Origin: an uncultured Clostridium sp.
GTDB lineage: Bacteria; Bacillota; Clostridia; Lachnospirales; Lachnospiraceae
DNA length: 18,198 bases
Assembly (NCBI GenBank): GCA_938036545.1
Contig: CALHQJ010000019.1
Location: 1 to 18,198 of the forward strand
Direction: 5' to 3'
The position numbers and the translations under genes were made by a program. This document shows, piece after piece, positions 1 to 7,574 of the stretch; the stretch's first letter is position 1, and each line of letters starts with the position of its first letter. The notes below the pieces were generated by a model. It was not told where the DNA came from, ran no database searches, and saw nothing but the letters and a program-made list of their open reading frames with translations.

Positions 1-400
1 GTTCGAACATGAAATCGTCGCCCTCGAAACGCTCGATATTGCGCCTTACGGCTTCCAGGGCCGCCTTTGCAATTCTGGACAGCAGGGCTCCGGAGCCGGC
101 TGTAACTGTCTGATCCTGTACCTCAATCCCAGAAAAGCCCTTTGTCATGGAAATCACAACTCCATCGTATCCCTTATCGCTGACTAAAAGGTTGCTTCCA
201 TTTCCCAGAATATAGTAAGGCACATGTTTCCTGCGGCAAAGGCTTACTACGGCGGCAATCTCCTTTTCACTGAAAGGAGTCACATAATATGCTGCCGGCC
301 CGCCGGTCCGGAACGTGGTATGTTTTTTCATCAGTTCTTCTGTTACAACCCGCTCCGCTCCTCCGGCTGCCTCTGTTAAGTTTGCCAAAAATTCTGTCAT
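1..400 (-). CDS. murB: UDP-N-acetylenolpyruvoylglucosamine reductase MurB, N-terminal part (runs off window)
   Basis: MurB is the cytoplasmic FAD/NADPH enzyme that reduces UDP-GlcNAc-enolpyruvate to UDP-MurNAc in peptidoglycan precursor synthesis. The first ~117 residues read as a normal MurB FAD-binding domain: KHTTFRTGGPAAYYV at about 26-40, GNGSNLLVSDKGYDGVVI at about 67-83, and AGSGALLSRIAKAALEA at 101-117. The start is the ATG at 400, two bases after the hprK stop, with AGGGGAT inside the end of hprK as ribosome binding site, so it is the promoter-distal neighbour of hprK, a familiar clostridial order. Oddity: after residue 117 the expected MurB block (a GLxGxEF then GIPGxxGG-like stretch) is absent. 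The frame stays open to the edge but reads RRNIERFEGDDF, which I do not recognise as MurB. Identity is secure for bases 50-400 only. Confidence 0.92.
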   Translation of the reverse strand, partial: MTEFLANLTEAAGGAERVVTEELMKKHTTFRTGGPAAYYVTPFSEKEIAAVVSLCRRKHVPYYILGNGSNLLVSDKGYDGVVISMTKGFSGIEVQDQTVTAGSGALLSRIAKAALEAVRRNIERFEGDDFMFE

Positions 401-402
401 TC

Positions 403-1332
403 TTAAATCCCCTGTCTGCTTAAATTGGCCTGTACACGATTGTACAGTTCCTTGGCTGCATTGTATCCCATCTTTTTCTGTCTGTGGTTGACTGCGGCAG
501 ACTCTACGATAATTGCCAGATTCCGTCCTGGACGAATGGGAATGGAATGGCAGACTACCCGATTTCCTAAAAATTCGGTATACTGATCCTCCAGTCCCAA
601 CCGGTCATACTCTTTATCTTTATTCCAGTCCTCCAGTTTAATTACCATATCTATTGACTGGGTATCCTTTACGCTCTCAACACCGAACAGGGTCTTTACA
701 TCAATAATTCCAATGCCCCGCAGTTCAATAAAGTGTCTGGTAATGTCCGGAGCGCTTCCGATTAAGGTATCGTCGCTGACTTTCCGAAGTTCTACCACAT
801 CATCCGTTACCAGACGGTGTCCCCTCTTAATCAGCTCCAGAGCCGCCTCGCTTTTCCCAATGCCGCTTTCTCCCATAATCAGTACGCCTTCGCCAAATAC
901 ATCCACCAGAACGCCGTGAATACTGATGCAGGGCGCCAGCTTTACATTGAGCCAGCGGATTACCTCAGCCATTAAATCGGAAGTAGATTTGGCGGAAATC
1001 AGGCAGGGAACTCCATAATGGTTTGCCATTTCCAGCATATCTTCATCCGGCCCCATGCTGCGGCTGTAAATCAAGCATGGAATCTGGCATGCCAGCAGAC
1101 GGTCATAAATCTCCCTCTTGCGTTCAACTGTCAGGGTATTTAAATAGGCCTGCTCTACAAAGCCAATAATCTGAACCCGTTCATTGTCAAAATGCTCAAA
1201 AAATCCTGTCAGCTGAAGAGCCGGACGATTTACATCTGGATGAGACACCACAATTTTATCTGTGTCAATCTCAGGGGTCACGTTTTGCAAATTCAGCTTA
1301 TTAATAATCTCCGTAATCGTTACTCCATACAT
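403..1332 (-). CDS. hprK: HPr kinase/phosphorylase (HPrK/P)
   Basis: Bifunctional enzyme that phosphorylates HPr (and Crh where present) on Ser46 with ATP or PPi and also dephosphorylates it, setting CcpA-dependent carbon catabolite control in Firmicutes. At 309 aa it is the family's usual length. The N-terminal domain spans about 1-130. The catalytic domain has H139 in SIHGVLVDVFG, the P-loop GESGIGKS at 154-161, the DD pair at 177-178, the signature ELRGIGIIDV at 203-212, and the C-terminal IRPGRN loop at 266-271, followed by the AVNHRQKKMGYNAA helix. The ATG at 1332 is preceded by AAGGAGA at good spacing. It lies 54 nt after uvrC and 2 nt before murB. A possible internal promoter and a dyad in the uvrC-hprK gap could give it separate control. 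Confidence 0.97.
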   Translation of the reverse strand: MYGVTITEIINKLNLQNVTPEIDTDKIVVSHPDVNRPALQLTGFFEHFDNERVQIIGFVEQAYLNTLTVERKREIYDRLLACQIPCLIYSRSMGPDEDMLEMANHYGVPCLISAKSTSDLMAEVIRWLNVKLAPCISIHGVLVDVFGEGVLIMGESGIGKSEAALELIKRGHRLVTDDVVELRKVSDDTLIGSAPDITRHFIELRGIGIIDVKTLFGVESVKDTQSIDMVIKLEDWNKDKEYDRLGLEDQYTEFLGNRVVCHSIPIRPGRNLAIIVESAAVNHRQKKMGYNAAKELYNRVQANLSRQGI

Positions 1333-1350
1333 GATCTCTTCTCCTTAAAT

Positions 1351-1402
1351 TTGTATGTTTATACATGATATAAGTATACAAGCTTTCTATGTGGTTTGAC
1401 AA
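1351..1402 (-). promoter_or_regulatory. Candidate internal promoter for hprK-murB with an overlapping 31-bp dyad
   Basis: On the minus strand TTGTCA (1402-1397) is followed by an 18-nt spacer and TATACT (1378-1373), placing a possible start site about 35 nt before the hprK ATG. The -35 sits in the last codons of uvrC. Bases 1351-1381 form an AT-rich imperfect dyad, with TTGTAT and TTATA halves mirrored around a 5-nt centre, covering the -10. It could be an operator or simply an AT-rich mRNA hairpin; no regulator can be named from sequence. Confidence 0.4.
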
Positions 1403-3267
1403 GCAGGTTTTCGGAAAAATTCATAAACCGCTTCTGCTGCCTGCCGGTTCATGCCAGGCACGTCCAGCAATTCTTCCACAGATGCCTGCTGAATCTTTTC
1501 AATTTCTTTAAAATGCCTCATCAGCGCCTTTCTTCTGGAAGGCCCGATTCCGCTGATATCGTCTAAAATGGATTTCACCTGGCTCTTGCTCCGCAGGCTT
1601 CTGTGGTACTCAATGGCAAATCTGTGGGCCTCGTCCTGAATCCTGGTTATCAGGCGGAAGCCTTCTGAATGTCTGTCAATGGGTATTTCCTCATTGTCAA
1701 AATAAAGGCCTCTGGTTCTGTGGCTGTCATCCTTTACCATACCGCATACCGGAATGGAAAGCCCCAGCTCTGCCAAAACCTTTAAGGCAATGTTGACCTG
1801 TCCCTTTCCGCCATCCATCATAATCAAATCCGGAAAGCGGGTAAAACTTCCAAAAGACAGATCCATTCCCTTTTCTTTCAGTTCCTTTGCTTCGGAAATT
1901 CCATGAGAAAACCGTCTGGTAAGCACCTCTTCCATAGAGGCATAATCATTTGGCCCCTGGACTGTGCGAATCCGGAACTTGCGGTAATCGCTGCGCTTTG
2001 GCTTGCCGTCTTCATATACAATCATGGAACCTACCGACTCTACGCCGCTGATATTAGAAATGTCAAAGGCTTCAATCCGGCTGACCTTTGGAAGGTTCAT
2101 CCAGGAGCCAACCTGATTCATGGCCCCAATGGTGCGGAGCTCTTCTCTCTTAATCTGCTCCGAATCCTGAACCAGCACCATAGAAGCGTTTTTAGCCGCC
2201 AGTTCTACCAGACGCTCCTTATCTCCCTTTTGCGGCACGGTAATGTGAACCTTCTGTCCCCTCTTTGCACTGAGCCACTGGGTCAGGATTTCTTCATCCT
2301 CTAAGGGCGTCTGTACCCACAGTTCCCTGGGAATAAATGGAGTTCCTGCATAAAACTGTTTTACAAAGCTGGTCAAAATCGCCCCTTTTTCCTCATCCAT
2401 GGCTACAGACAGGCGGAAATGATCCCGTCCTATCAGCTTGCCCTCCCGCACAAAAAACACCTGAACAACTGCATCTTCTCCGGCCTTTGCCATGGCGATA
2501 ATATCCCGGTCTTCCATGTTGTGGCTGGTAATCTTCTGTTTCTGGGCCACATGCCTGACACTGGTTAATAAATCGCGGTATTCAATGGCCTTCTCAAAGT
2601 CCATGTTATCAGAAGCTGCCATCATCTTTTCTTCCAGGGATTTTAATACCGGTTCAAAATTACCGTTTAAAAATTCCAGGGCCTGATTAAAATTGGCCCT
2701 GTATTCTTCTTTGCTGATATATCCCTGACAAGGGGCCTGGCACTGTTTGATATGGTAGTTCAGACAGGGCCGTTCTTTCCCCTCGTCTCTTGGCAGAACC
2801 CTCTGACAGGTTCGGATCTGATAAAGCTTGCATACCAAATCCAGGGTGTCCTTGACTGCACCGGAGCTGGTATAAGGGCCAAAATACCGGCTCTTGTCCC
2901 GTTTCATGGTTCTGGCAAACTGAAGTCTTGGATAATCCTCATACACCGTTGCCCGAATATAGGGATAGCTTTTATCGTCCTTTAACATGGTATTGTACTT
3001 GGGGCGATATTCTTTAATCAAATTACACTCCAAAACCAGGGCTTCCATTTCCGAATCTGTAATAATGTACTCGAATCGGGCGATTCTGGAAACCATCTGT
3101 TCAATTTTGGCAGTCTTATTGCGGCTGCTCTGAAAATACTGGCGCACCCGATTTTTTAAGCTTACCGCTTTTCCCACATAGATAATCTCATCCTTTGCGT
3201 CATGCATCAGATAAACACCTGGCTGGGCCGGAAGCTTTTTCAATTCTTCTTCAATGTCAAAAACCAT
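1387..3267 (-). CDS. uvrC: Excinuclease ABC subunit C (UvrC)
   Basis: UvrC makes both incisions around a DNA lesion after UvrAB damage recognition in nucleotide excision repair. The 626 aa show all parts in order. First is the GIY-YIG nuclease (about 15-95), with GVYL at 17-20, YVGK at 30-33 and R40. Then come four cysteines C154, C168, C176 and C180, spaced like the [4Fe-4S] ligands reported for E. coli UvrC, and a UvrB-interacting UVR motif at about 203-236. The RNase H-like 5' nuclease has D402 (FDISN), D441 (NDYASM), D485 (MMDGGKGQ) and H548. A helix-hairpin-helix pair lies at about 567-618. The ATG at 3267 follows a very strong GGAGGG site. It sits 39 nt downstream of the DUF1653 gene, past a terminator-like hairpin, in the DUF4015-to-murB operon. 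Confidence 0.98.
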   Translation of the reverse strand: MVFDIEEELKKLPAQPGVYLMHDAKDEIIYVGKAVSLKNRVRQYFQSSRNKTAKIEQMVSRIARFEYIITDSEMEALVLECNLIKEYRPKYNTMLKDDKSYPYIRATVYEDYPRLQFARTMKRDKSRYFGPYTSSGAVKDTLDLVCKLYQIRTCQRVLPRDEGKERPCLNYHIKQCQAPCQGYISKEEYRANFNQALEFLNGNFEPVLKSLEEKMMAASDNMDFEKAIEYRDLLTSVRHVAQKQKITSHNMEDRDIIAMAKAGEDAVVQVFFVREGKLIGRDHFRLSVAMDEEKGAILTSFVKQFYAGTPFIPRELWVQTPLEDEEILTQWLSAKRGQKVHITVPQKGDKERLVELAAKNASMVLVQDSEQIKREELRTIGAMNQVGSWMNLPKVSRIEAFDISNISGVESVGSMIVYEDGKPKRSDYRKFRIRTVQGPNDYASMEEVLTRRFSHGISEAKELKEKGMDLSFGSFTRFPDLIMMDGGKGQVNIALKVLAELGLSIPVCGMVKDDSHRTRGLYFDNEEIPIDRHSEGFRLITRIQDEAHRFAIEYHRSLRSKSQVKSILDDISGIGPSRRKALMRHFKEIEKIQQASVEELLDVPGMNRQAAEAVYEFFRKPACQTT

Positions 3268-3288
3268 TTATTCCCTCCTCTGCCTGGC

Positions 3289-3321
3289 AAAAAGTACAGC
3301 CGGCTTCTATCGCAGCCGGCT
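3289..3321 (-). terminator. Hairpin plus T-run between DUF1653 gene and uvrC (attenuator-like)
   Basis: AGCCGGCT occurs at 3298-3305 and again at 3314-3321. It is its own reverse complement, so the two copies form a perfect 8-bp, six-GC stem with an 8-nt loop. In the minus-strand transcript GTAC and then five T (3293-3289) follow, which resembles a weak intrinsic terminator. The two copies belong to a 16-bp near-exact tandem repeat that also contains the TAG stop of the upstream gene. It would lower rather than abolish uvrC expression, or serve as a processing site. Confidence 0.5.
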
Positions 3322-3798
3322 TCCATCGTACCTTTTTCTTGTTTCCAGGCTTTTTACCAGCCAGGCCAGCTGAATATCCGGATCCCCTGTAGAAGGAACC
3401 ATATCCAGCACCAGATAAATGCTGTCCAGTTCCTTCTGGCTCACCTTTCCCTTCATTCGCTTTAAAATCTCTATCTGGCGTCCAATTTCCTCTGCCTCTA
3501 AAAATTCCAGCAGCAAGGGATTGGGACTCTCTTCTTCCTCTGACGGCCTTCTGCTTTCCTGCTCTACCTTCTCAAACCGCAGTCTTTGAGCTGCATCCGG
3601 ATATTTTTCCCGGTCTACCGGACTGTTAAACATGGAAAGAGGTCTTGCGTATACTCCGAAATTTCCGTAAAGGGCCTGGTAAATCACCAGTTGTTCCCCT
3701 GTCTCTGTATGAGATGCAATTGTAATGATTTGATACAGATTATTCTTAAAATGGCGGTATAATTCCCCTGGTTTCGGGATTCTTTCCAAATTCTCCAT
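3307..3798 (-). CDS. DUF1653 domain protein, function unknown
   Basis: Small cytoplasmic protein with an N-terminal DUF1653 domain at about 7-58: PKPGELYRHFKNNLYQI, then ASHTETGEQLVIYQALYG, then YARPLSMF. The biochemical role of this family is not established. An acidic linker (about 79-95) leads to a second, mostly helical segment (about 96-155) with no motif I recognise. I chose the ATG at 3798 (163 aa) because it has GGAG six bases upstream. An in-frame ATG at 3810 would add four residues but its AGAAAGG lies directly against the codon. It is 39 nt upstream of uvrC and about 46 nt downstream of the DUF4015 gene, so co-transcription is likely, but no role in DNA repair can be claimed from position alone. 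Confidence 0.85.
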   Translation of the reverse strand: MENLERIPKPGELYRHFKNNLYQIITIASHTETGEQLVIYQALYGNFGVYARPLSMFNSPVDREKYPDAAQRLRFEKVEQESRRPSEEEESPNPLLLEFLEAEEIGRQIEILKRMKGKVSQKELDSIYLVLDMVPSTGDPDIQLAWLVKSLETRKRYDGSRLR

Positions 3799-3844
3799 TT
3801 TCTTCTCCATCCTTTCTGTCTATCCTGCGCTGTCTTCTGTTTTC

Positions 3845-5197
3845 TTAAACAGCCTGACTGCCCGCCTCGGTTTCTGCGGCTGTCTCCGTTTCGGTTTCAG
3901 GAGGAAGGGCCGCCCTGGATTCTACAATGGCCGCTTCCTCTGCCTCTGCCTCCTCCGGAGTTAAAAGCCCTCCGTAATGATAGCGGTTGGCAGCGCTCCA
4001 CAAAATCCATTCATCATAGCCTGCGTCATATACAGCCTGAATCTGCGCCCTGATTTCCGCATCTCCATAGGGAATGTAATTTTTCAGATAAGAAGCCGTA
4101 AAATCCTGAAGCCATGGGCGTACCACTGCCTGGTTTTCTCCCTCTGACTCAAATTTTTTCAGTTCCTTTTGAGAACCTTCTAAAGCCCCCAAAATGGTTT
4201 CATATGGTTTTGTATCCGGATAATCTACTCCGAAATTTCCATTTCCATAATGAGACGGATAAATCATTGGGCAGATATAGTCCAGGCTGGCTGCCATCTC
4301 TCCATAGCTCTGTCCTACAATCCGGGCGTCTGTCGTGCTGTTGATAATGGTTCCAAATACGTCGGCTGACACAAAGAGTCCTTCCGCCGTCAGCTGGTCA
4401 TAAGCATACTGGATAAACTCCGTAATAATCTGAGTCTTATCTCTTCCCTGAGTATCCGCTTCATCAAATACCACGTCTCCCATGCCCCGCTCGGTACAAA
4501 ACCGGACGTAGTCAAACTGTATCTCGTCAAAACCGGCTTCTCCGGCTTTTTTCCCGATTTCTACCAGGTAATCCCACACCTCTTTTTTGTAGGGATTCAC
4601 CCAGGCCTGACCTTTGTTATCCTTATAAACACTGCCGTCTGACAGCTTCAGGCACCACTCCGGCTTCTTTTCTGCCAGATAGGGATCTCGAAAGGCCGGT
4701 ATTCTTGCAATCATGTAAATATTGTGCTCTTTCAGCTTGTCTGCCAGCCCTTTCATGTCGCCGATATAGGTTTTTACTGCCTCAATCTCATTTACTGCAG
4801 GGCTGTCCATTTCAAAGGTTACATTGCCGAAGTCGTCTTTTACGTCGATTACCACAGCGTTTAATTCTGTCTGATCCATATAGCCGATAATTTCATCCAT
4901 CCGTCCCTCAGATCCTGCGCTGTTGGCAGTCAAATAAATTCCTTTTACCTTTACTGGATTTCTCACCGGAGTACTGCTGATATTGATAATCTCATTTTCT
5001 TCTGCCTGTTCCCCATCCAGTTCAGCTTCCTCTGCCAGGTTTTCTTTCTCCGTCAAATCTTCTGCGTCCGTTCCCTCTGATTCTGCCTGGCTCTCCTCTG
5101 TTTCAGCCACATCTGCAATGTGCTCATACCTTCTGCATCCTGCCAGGCTCAAAAGACAGAGCAGCAGGCACAACAAAAGCGCTGTTTTTCTCTTCAT
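3845..5197 (-). CDS. Secreted lipoprotein with DUF4015 (putative glycoside hydrolase, TIM-barrel) domain
   Basis: Predicted surface lipoprotein. From the ATG at 5197 (SD-like AGAGGA upstream) there is a lysine/arginine-rich n-region, a leucine-rich core and a lipobox L18-A19-G20-C21. This start is better than the ATG at 5248, which would put 17 extra residues before the signal peptide. An acidic linker fills about 26-70. The DUF4015/putative glycosyl hydrolase domain covers about 83-412: KGIYLTANSAGS, VIDVKDD at 117-122, NPYKKEVWDY at about 201-210, FDEIQFDYVRF at 223-233 (D229 a candidate catalytic acid), MIYPSHYG at 311-318, and a closing EWILWSAANRYHYGG. The tail is Glu/Thr/Ala-rich. The family is thought to act on glycans, but no substrate is proven that I know of. 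It is the first gene of the operon leading to uvrC, hprK and murB. Confidence 0.88.
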   Translation of the reverse strand: MKRKTALLLCLLLCLLSLAGCRRYEHIADVAETEESQAESEGTDAEDLTEKENLAEEAELDGEQAEENEIINISSTPVRNPVKVKGIYLTANSAGSEGRMDEIIGYMDQTELNAVVIDVKDDFGNVTFEMDSPAVNEIEAVKTYIGDMKGLADKLKEHNIYMIARIPAFRDPYLAEKKPEWCLKLSDGSVYKDNKGQAWVNPYKKEVWDYLVEIGKKAGEAGFDEIQFDYVRFCTERGMGDVVFDEADTQGRDKTQIITEFIQYAYDQLTAEGLFVSADVFGTIINSTTDARIVGQSYGEMAASLDYICPMIYPSHYGNGNFGVDYPDTKPYETILGALEGSQKELKKFESEGENQAVVRPWLQDFTASYLKNYIPYGDAEIRAQIQAVYDAGYDEWILWSAANRYHYGGLLTPEEAEAEEAAIVESRAALPPETETETAAETEAGSQAV

Positions 5198-5259
5198 AAA
5201 CCATCCTCTTTTTCTCTGAATTTGCAAATCCGCATCCGTTCTTACCATAGTTAATGGCT

Positions 5260-5265
5260 ATTTTA
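5260..5265 (-). promoter_or_regulatory. Extended -10 promoter for the DUF4015-uvrC-hprK-murB operon
   Basis: The minus strand reads TGTGG then TAAAAT (5265-5260), an extended -10 (TGn directly before the hexamer). No convincing -35 is seen; TGGCAA about 18 nt upstream is the nearest candidate. The start site would fall near 5253, giving a ~55-nt leader to the ATG at 5197. Confidence 0.5.
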
Positions 5266-5353
5266 CCACATAAACGATATTTTTGCCAGTTTTAAAAAGC
5301 TTTGAAAACTTGTATAAATTTCGTAAAATTCTTATGGCTTCTTTTCTGGATTG

Positions 5354-5362
5354 TGGTATAAT
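5354..5362 (+). promoter_or_regulatory. Extended -10 promoter for the DUF1846 gene
   Basis: TGG followed directly by the consensus TATAAT (5357-5362) on the plus strand, with only weak -35 candidates upstream. The expected start is near 5369, giving a ~75-nt leader that contains a short AGTCA/TGACT inverted repeat (5387-5405 region). It lies back to back with the divergent promoter at 5260-5265, which has the same TGTGGTAWAAT core. Confidence 0.6.
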
Positions 5363-5443
5363 ATAGAAATATATTGCCTGTCATCAGTCAAGGTGCTGGT
5401 GACTTTACACTTTCACATCAATGGATAGGAGATTTCTTGTCAT

Positions 5444-6922
5444 ATGAAAATCGGATTTGATAACAACAAATATCTTACTATGCAGTCCCAGCATATTCGG
5501 GAAAGAATCGGCCAGTTTGGAGACAAGCTTTATCTGGAATTTGGCGGCAAGCTTTTTGACGATTACCACGCATCCCGTGTTCTTCCAGGTTTTGAGCCGG
5601 ACAGCAAGCTTCGGATGCTTCTCCAGTTAGCAGATCAGGCTGAAATTTTAATTGCCATCAGCGCTGCTGATATTGAAAAAAATAAAGTCCGAGGCGATTT
5701 AGGCATTACCTATGATGTGGATGTGCTCCGCCTGATTCAGGAATATACGGACAAAGGCCTTTACGTAGGCAGCGTTGTTATTACCCAGTATTCCGGCCAG
5801 TCCAGCGCAGATCAGTTTAAAACAAAATTAGAGCATATGGGTATTAAAGTATACCGCCATTACATTATTGAAGGCTACCCCAGCAATGTGCCCCTGATTG
5901 TCAGTGATGAAGGTTATGGAAAAAACGACTATATTGAGACTTCCAAGCCTTTAGTTATCATTACTGCTCCCGGGCCCGGAAGCGGCAAGATGGCTACCTG
6001 TTTATCCCAGCTCTACCATGAAAATAAACGGGGCATTAAAGCCGGCTACGCCAAATTCGAGACGTTCCCCATCTGGAATCTGCCCTTAAAACATCCGGTT
6101 AATCTGGCTTATGAAGCTGCTACTGCCGACTTAAACGACGTTAACATGATCGACCCCTTCCACCTGGAAGCATACGGAACTACTACAGTCAATTATAATC
6201 GGGATGTAGAAATTTTCCCAGTGCTGAACGCCATTTTTGAAGGCATTTACGGGGAAAGTCCTTATAAATCCCCTACCGATATGGGCGTGAACATGGTAGG
6301 AAACTGCATCATTGATGATGAGGTATGCTGCGAGGCATCCCGTCAGGAAATTATCCGCCGGTATTACGAGGCTCTGGTTCGTCTGGTTCACGAGGATTCA
6401 ACTCAGGAAGAAGTCTACAAAATCGAGCTTTTGATGAAGCAGGCCAAGACCAGTCCGGAGATGCGTTCTGTCATTGCCCCCTGTAAAGAGCTGGCTGCTG
6501 AAATCAAGGCTCCGGCCGCTGCCATGGAACTGGAGGACGGTACGATTGTTACCGGCAAGACCAGCAACCTGTTAGGCGCTTCTGCTGCCCTTTTACTCAA
6601 TGCAGTAAAAGCCCTCGGAAATATTCCTCACAATGTTCACCTGATTGCTCCCTCTGCCATTGAGCCGATTCAGACCTTAAAGACTACTTACTTAGGCAGC
6701 AAAAATCCCAGGCTTCACACTGATGAGGTGCTGATTGCCCTGTCTATGTGCGCTGCTACAGACCGCAACGCCCAAATTGCCTTAGAGCAGCTTCCAAAGC
6801 TTCGCGGCTGTCAGGTTCACACTTCCGTCATGCTGTCCTCTGTGGATATTAATATGTTTAAAAAATTAGGAGTCCAGCTGACTTCTGAGCCTATTTACGA
6901 ACACAAAAAGATTTACCATTAA
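5444..6922 (+). CDS. DUF1846 domain-containing protein
   Basis: Soluble cytoplasmic protein of 492 aa, the typical length for DUF1846. Its sequence matches the family throughout: MKIGFDNNKYLTMQSQHIRERI at the N-terminus, an LADQAEILIAISAADIEKNK block at about 62-81, a P-loop-like TAPGPGSGKMATCLSQLYHE at about 174-193, and KFETFPIWNLPLKHPVNLAYEAATADL further on. The glycine-rich GPGSGKM (177-183) suggests nucleotide or phosphate binding, but I know of no established reaction for the family. The ATG at 5444 has AGGAGA about 11 bases upstream. It is monocistronic: its own extended -10 promoter precedes it and a bidirectional terminator starts 7 bases after its stop. There is no sign of membrane segments or export. 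Confidence 0.92.
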   Translation: MKIGFDNNKYLTMQSQHIRERIGQFGDKLYLEFGGKLFDDYHASRVLPGFEPDSKLRMLLQLADQAEILIAISAADIEKNKVRGDLGITYDVDVLRLIQEYTDKGLYVGSVVITQYSGQSSADQFKTKLEHMGIKVYRHYIIEGYPSNVPLIVSDEGYGKNDYIETSKPLVIITAPGPGSGKMATCLSQLYHENKRGIKAGYAKFETFPIWNLPLKHPVNLAYEAATADLNDVNMIDPFHLEAYGTTTVNYNRDVEIFPVLNAIFEGIYGESPYKSPTDMGVNMVGNCIIDDEVCCEASRQEIIRRYYEALVRLVHEDSTQEEVYKIELLMKQAKTSPEMRSVIAPCKELAAEIKAPAAAMELEDGTIVTGKTSNLLGASAALLLNAVKALGNIPHNVHLIAPSAIEPIQTLKTTYLGSKNPRLHTDEVLIALSMCAATDRNAQIALEQLPKLRGCQVHTSVMLSSVDINMFKKLGVQLTSEPIYEHKKIYH

Positions 6923-6929
6923 ATCTCAA

Positions 6930-6996
6930 AAACCCCAGAACCGCTTCTGAAGCCTGTGCATTTGAAACACAGGTTCCAGAGATGGTTCTGGGGTTT
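6930..6996. terminator. Bidirectional intrinsic terminator between convergent genes
   Basis: A perfect 13-bp stem pairs AAACCCCAGAACC (6930-6942) with GGTTCTGGGGTTT (6984-6996). Inside it sits a second hairpin, CCTGTG (6953-6958) with CACAGG (6968-6973). T-rich tracts follow on both strands (TTTCTTTCTTTTT on plus; TTTTTGAGATTT on minus). It ends the DUF1846 transcript on plus and the ftsH-nitroreductase transcript on minus. Confidence 0.9.
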
Positions 6997-7004
6997 CTTT
7001 CTTT

Positions 7005-7574
7005 TTATAAAATAATTTCTTCTAAACTTCTCTTCGGTACATAATGTACCTGATTTTCATCTCGGTAATAGGTAGTGCTGCCATCTTCTCCCACAGGAAC
7101 GGTTACTACGGTTTCCTTCGGTTTTCCTAAGGCCAGCACCAGACTGATGTGGTAACGCTCTGAATCCAGTCCCAGAGTCTCTGCCAGCTGAGAACGGTTA
7201 ATGCTTCCAATCATGCAGCCGCCCAGTCCTTTTTCTGCTGCTCCCAGCATTATAGTCTGAGCTGCAATTCCTTCATCCCACATCTTGTTTTTTGCAATGC
7301 TCCCATCACATACAATCACAATATAGGCAGAAGGACGTTCTCCCTCTTCCGGGCCATCCCAGTCCGGCAGGGCGCCTGCCCAGGCCAGAGACGGATATAT
7401 TTTAGCGCAGGTTTCCTCATCCACAGCCAGATAGTACTTTAAAGCCTGGCAGTTGGCGCTGGACGCCGCCATCCTGGCTAAATCTGCCAGTTCTCTCAAA
7501 GTATCCTCGCTGATTCTTTCATCCTGATAAAAGCGGCGGTATGAACGGTTTTTTAATACCAAATCCTTTAGCAT
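7005..7574 (-). CDS. Nitroreductase family protein (FMN-dependent)
   Basis: A 189-residue single-domain protein of the nitroreductase fold, which normally binds FMN as a dimer and reduces varied substrates with NAD(P)H. Visible family features are the phosphate-binding NRSYRRF at 9-15, SSANCQALKYYLA at about 38-50, an IAAQTIMLGAAEKGLGGCMIG helix-strand at about 103-123, and LVLALGKPKE near 146-155. The region between (about 65-85) is a short proline/glutamate-rich loop, so the family's substrate cap seems small. The ATG at 7574 overlaps the ftsH stop by 7 bases (ATGCTAA) with AGGAGGG upstream, so translation is coupled to ftsH. Natural substrate unknown. Confidence 0.9.
   Translation of the reverse strand: MLKDLVLKNRSYRRFYQDERISEDTLRELADLARMAASSANCQALKYYLAVDEETCAKIYPSLAWAGALPDWDGPEEGERPSAYIVIVCDGSIAKNKMWDEGIAAQTIMLGAAEKGLGGCMIGSINRSQLAETLGLDSERYHISLVLALGKPKETVVTVPVGEDGSTTYYRDENQVHYVPKRSLEEIIL

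Noticed and set aside
1903..2304. 133-codon open frame on the plus strand inside uvrC
   Set aside because: It is antisense to a conserved gene, has no ribosome binding site, and its composition mirrors the uvrC codons.
5421..5447. Eight-codon ORF (MDRRFLVI) overlapping the DUF1846 start as a leader peptide
   Set aside because: It has no ribosome binding site of its own; the AGGAGA lies inside it and serves the ATG at 5444. No attenuator structure is nearby.
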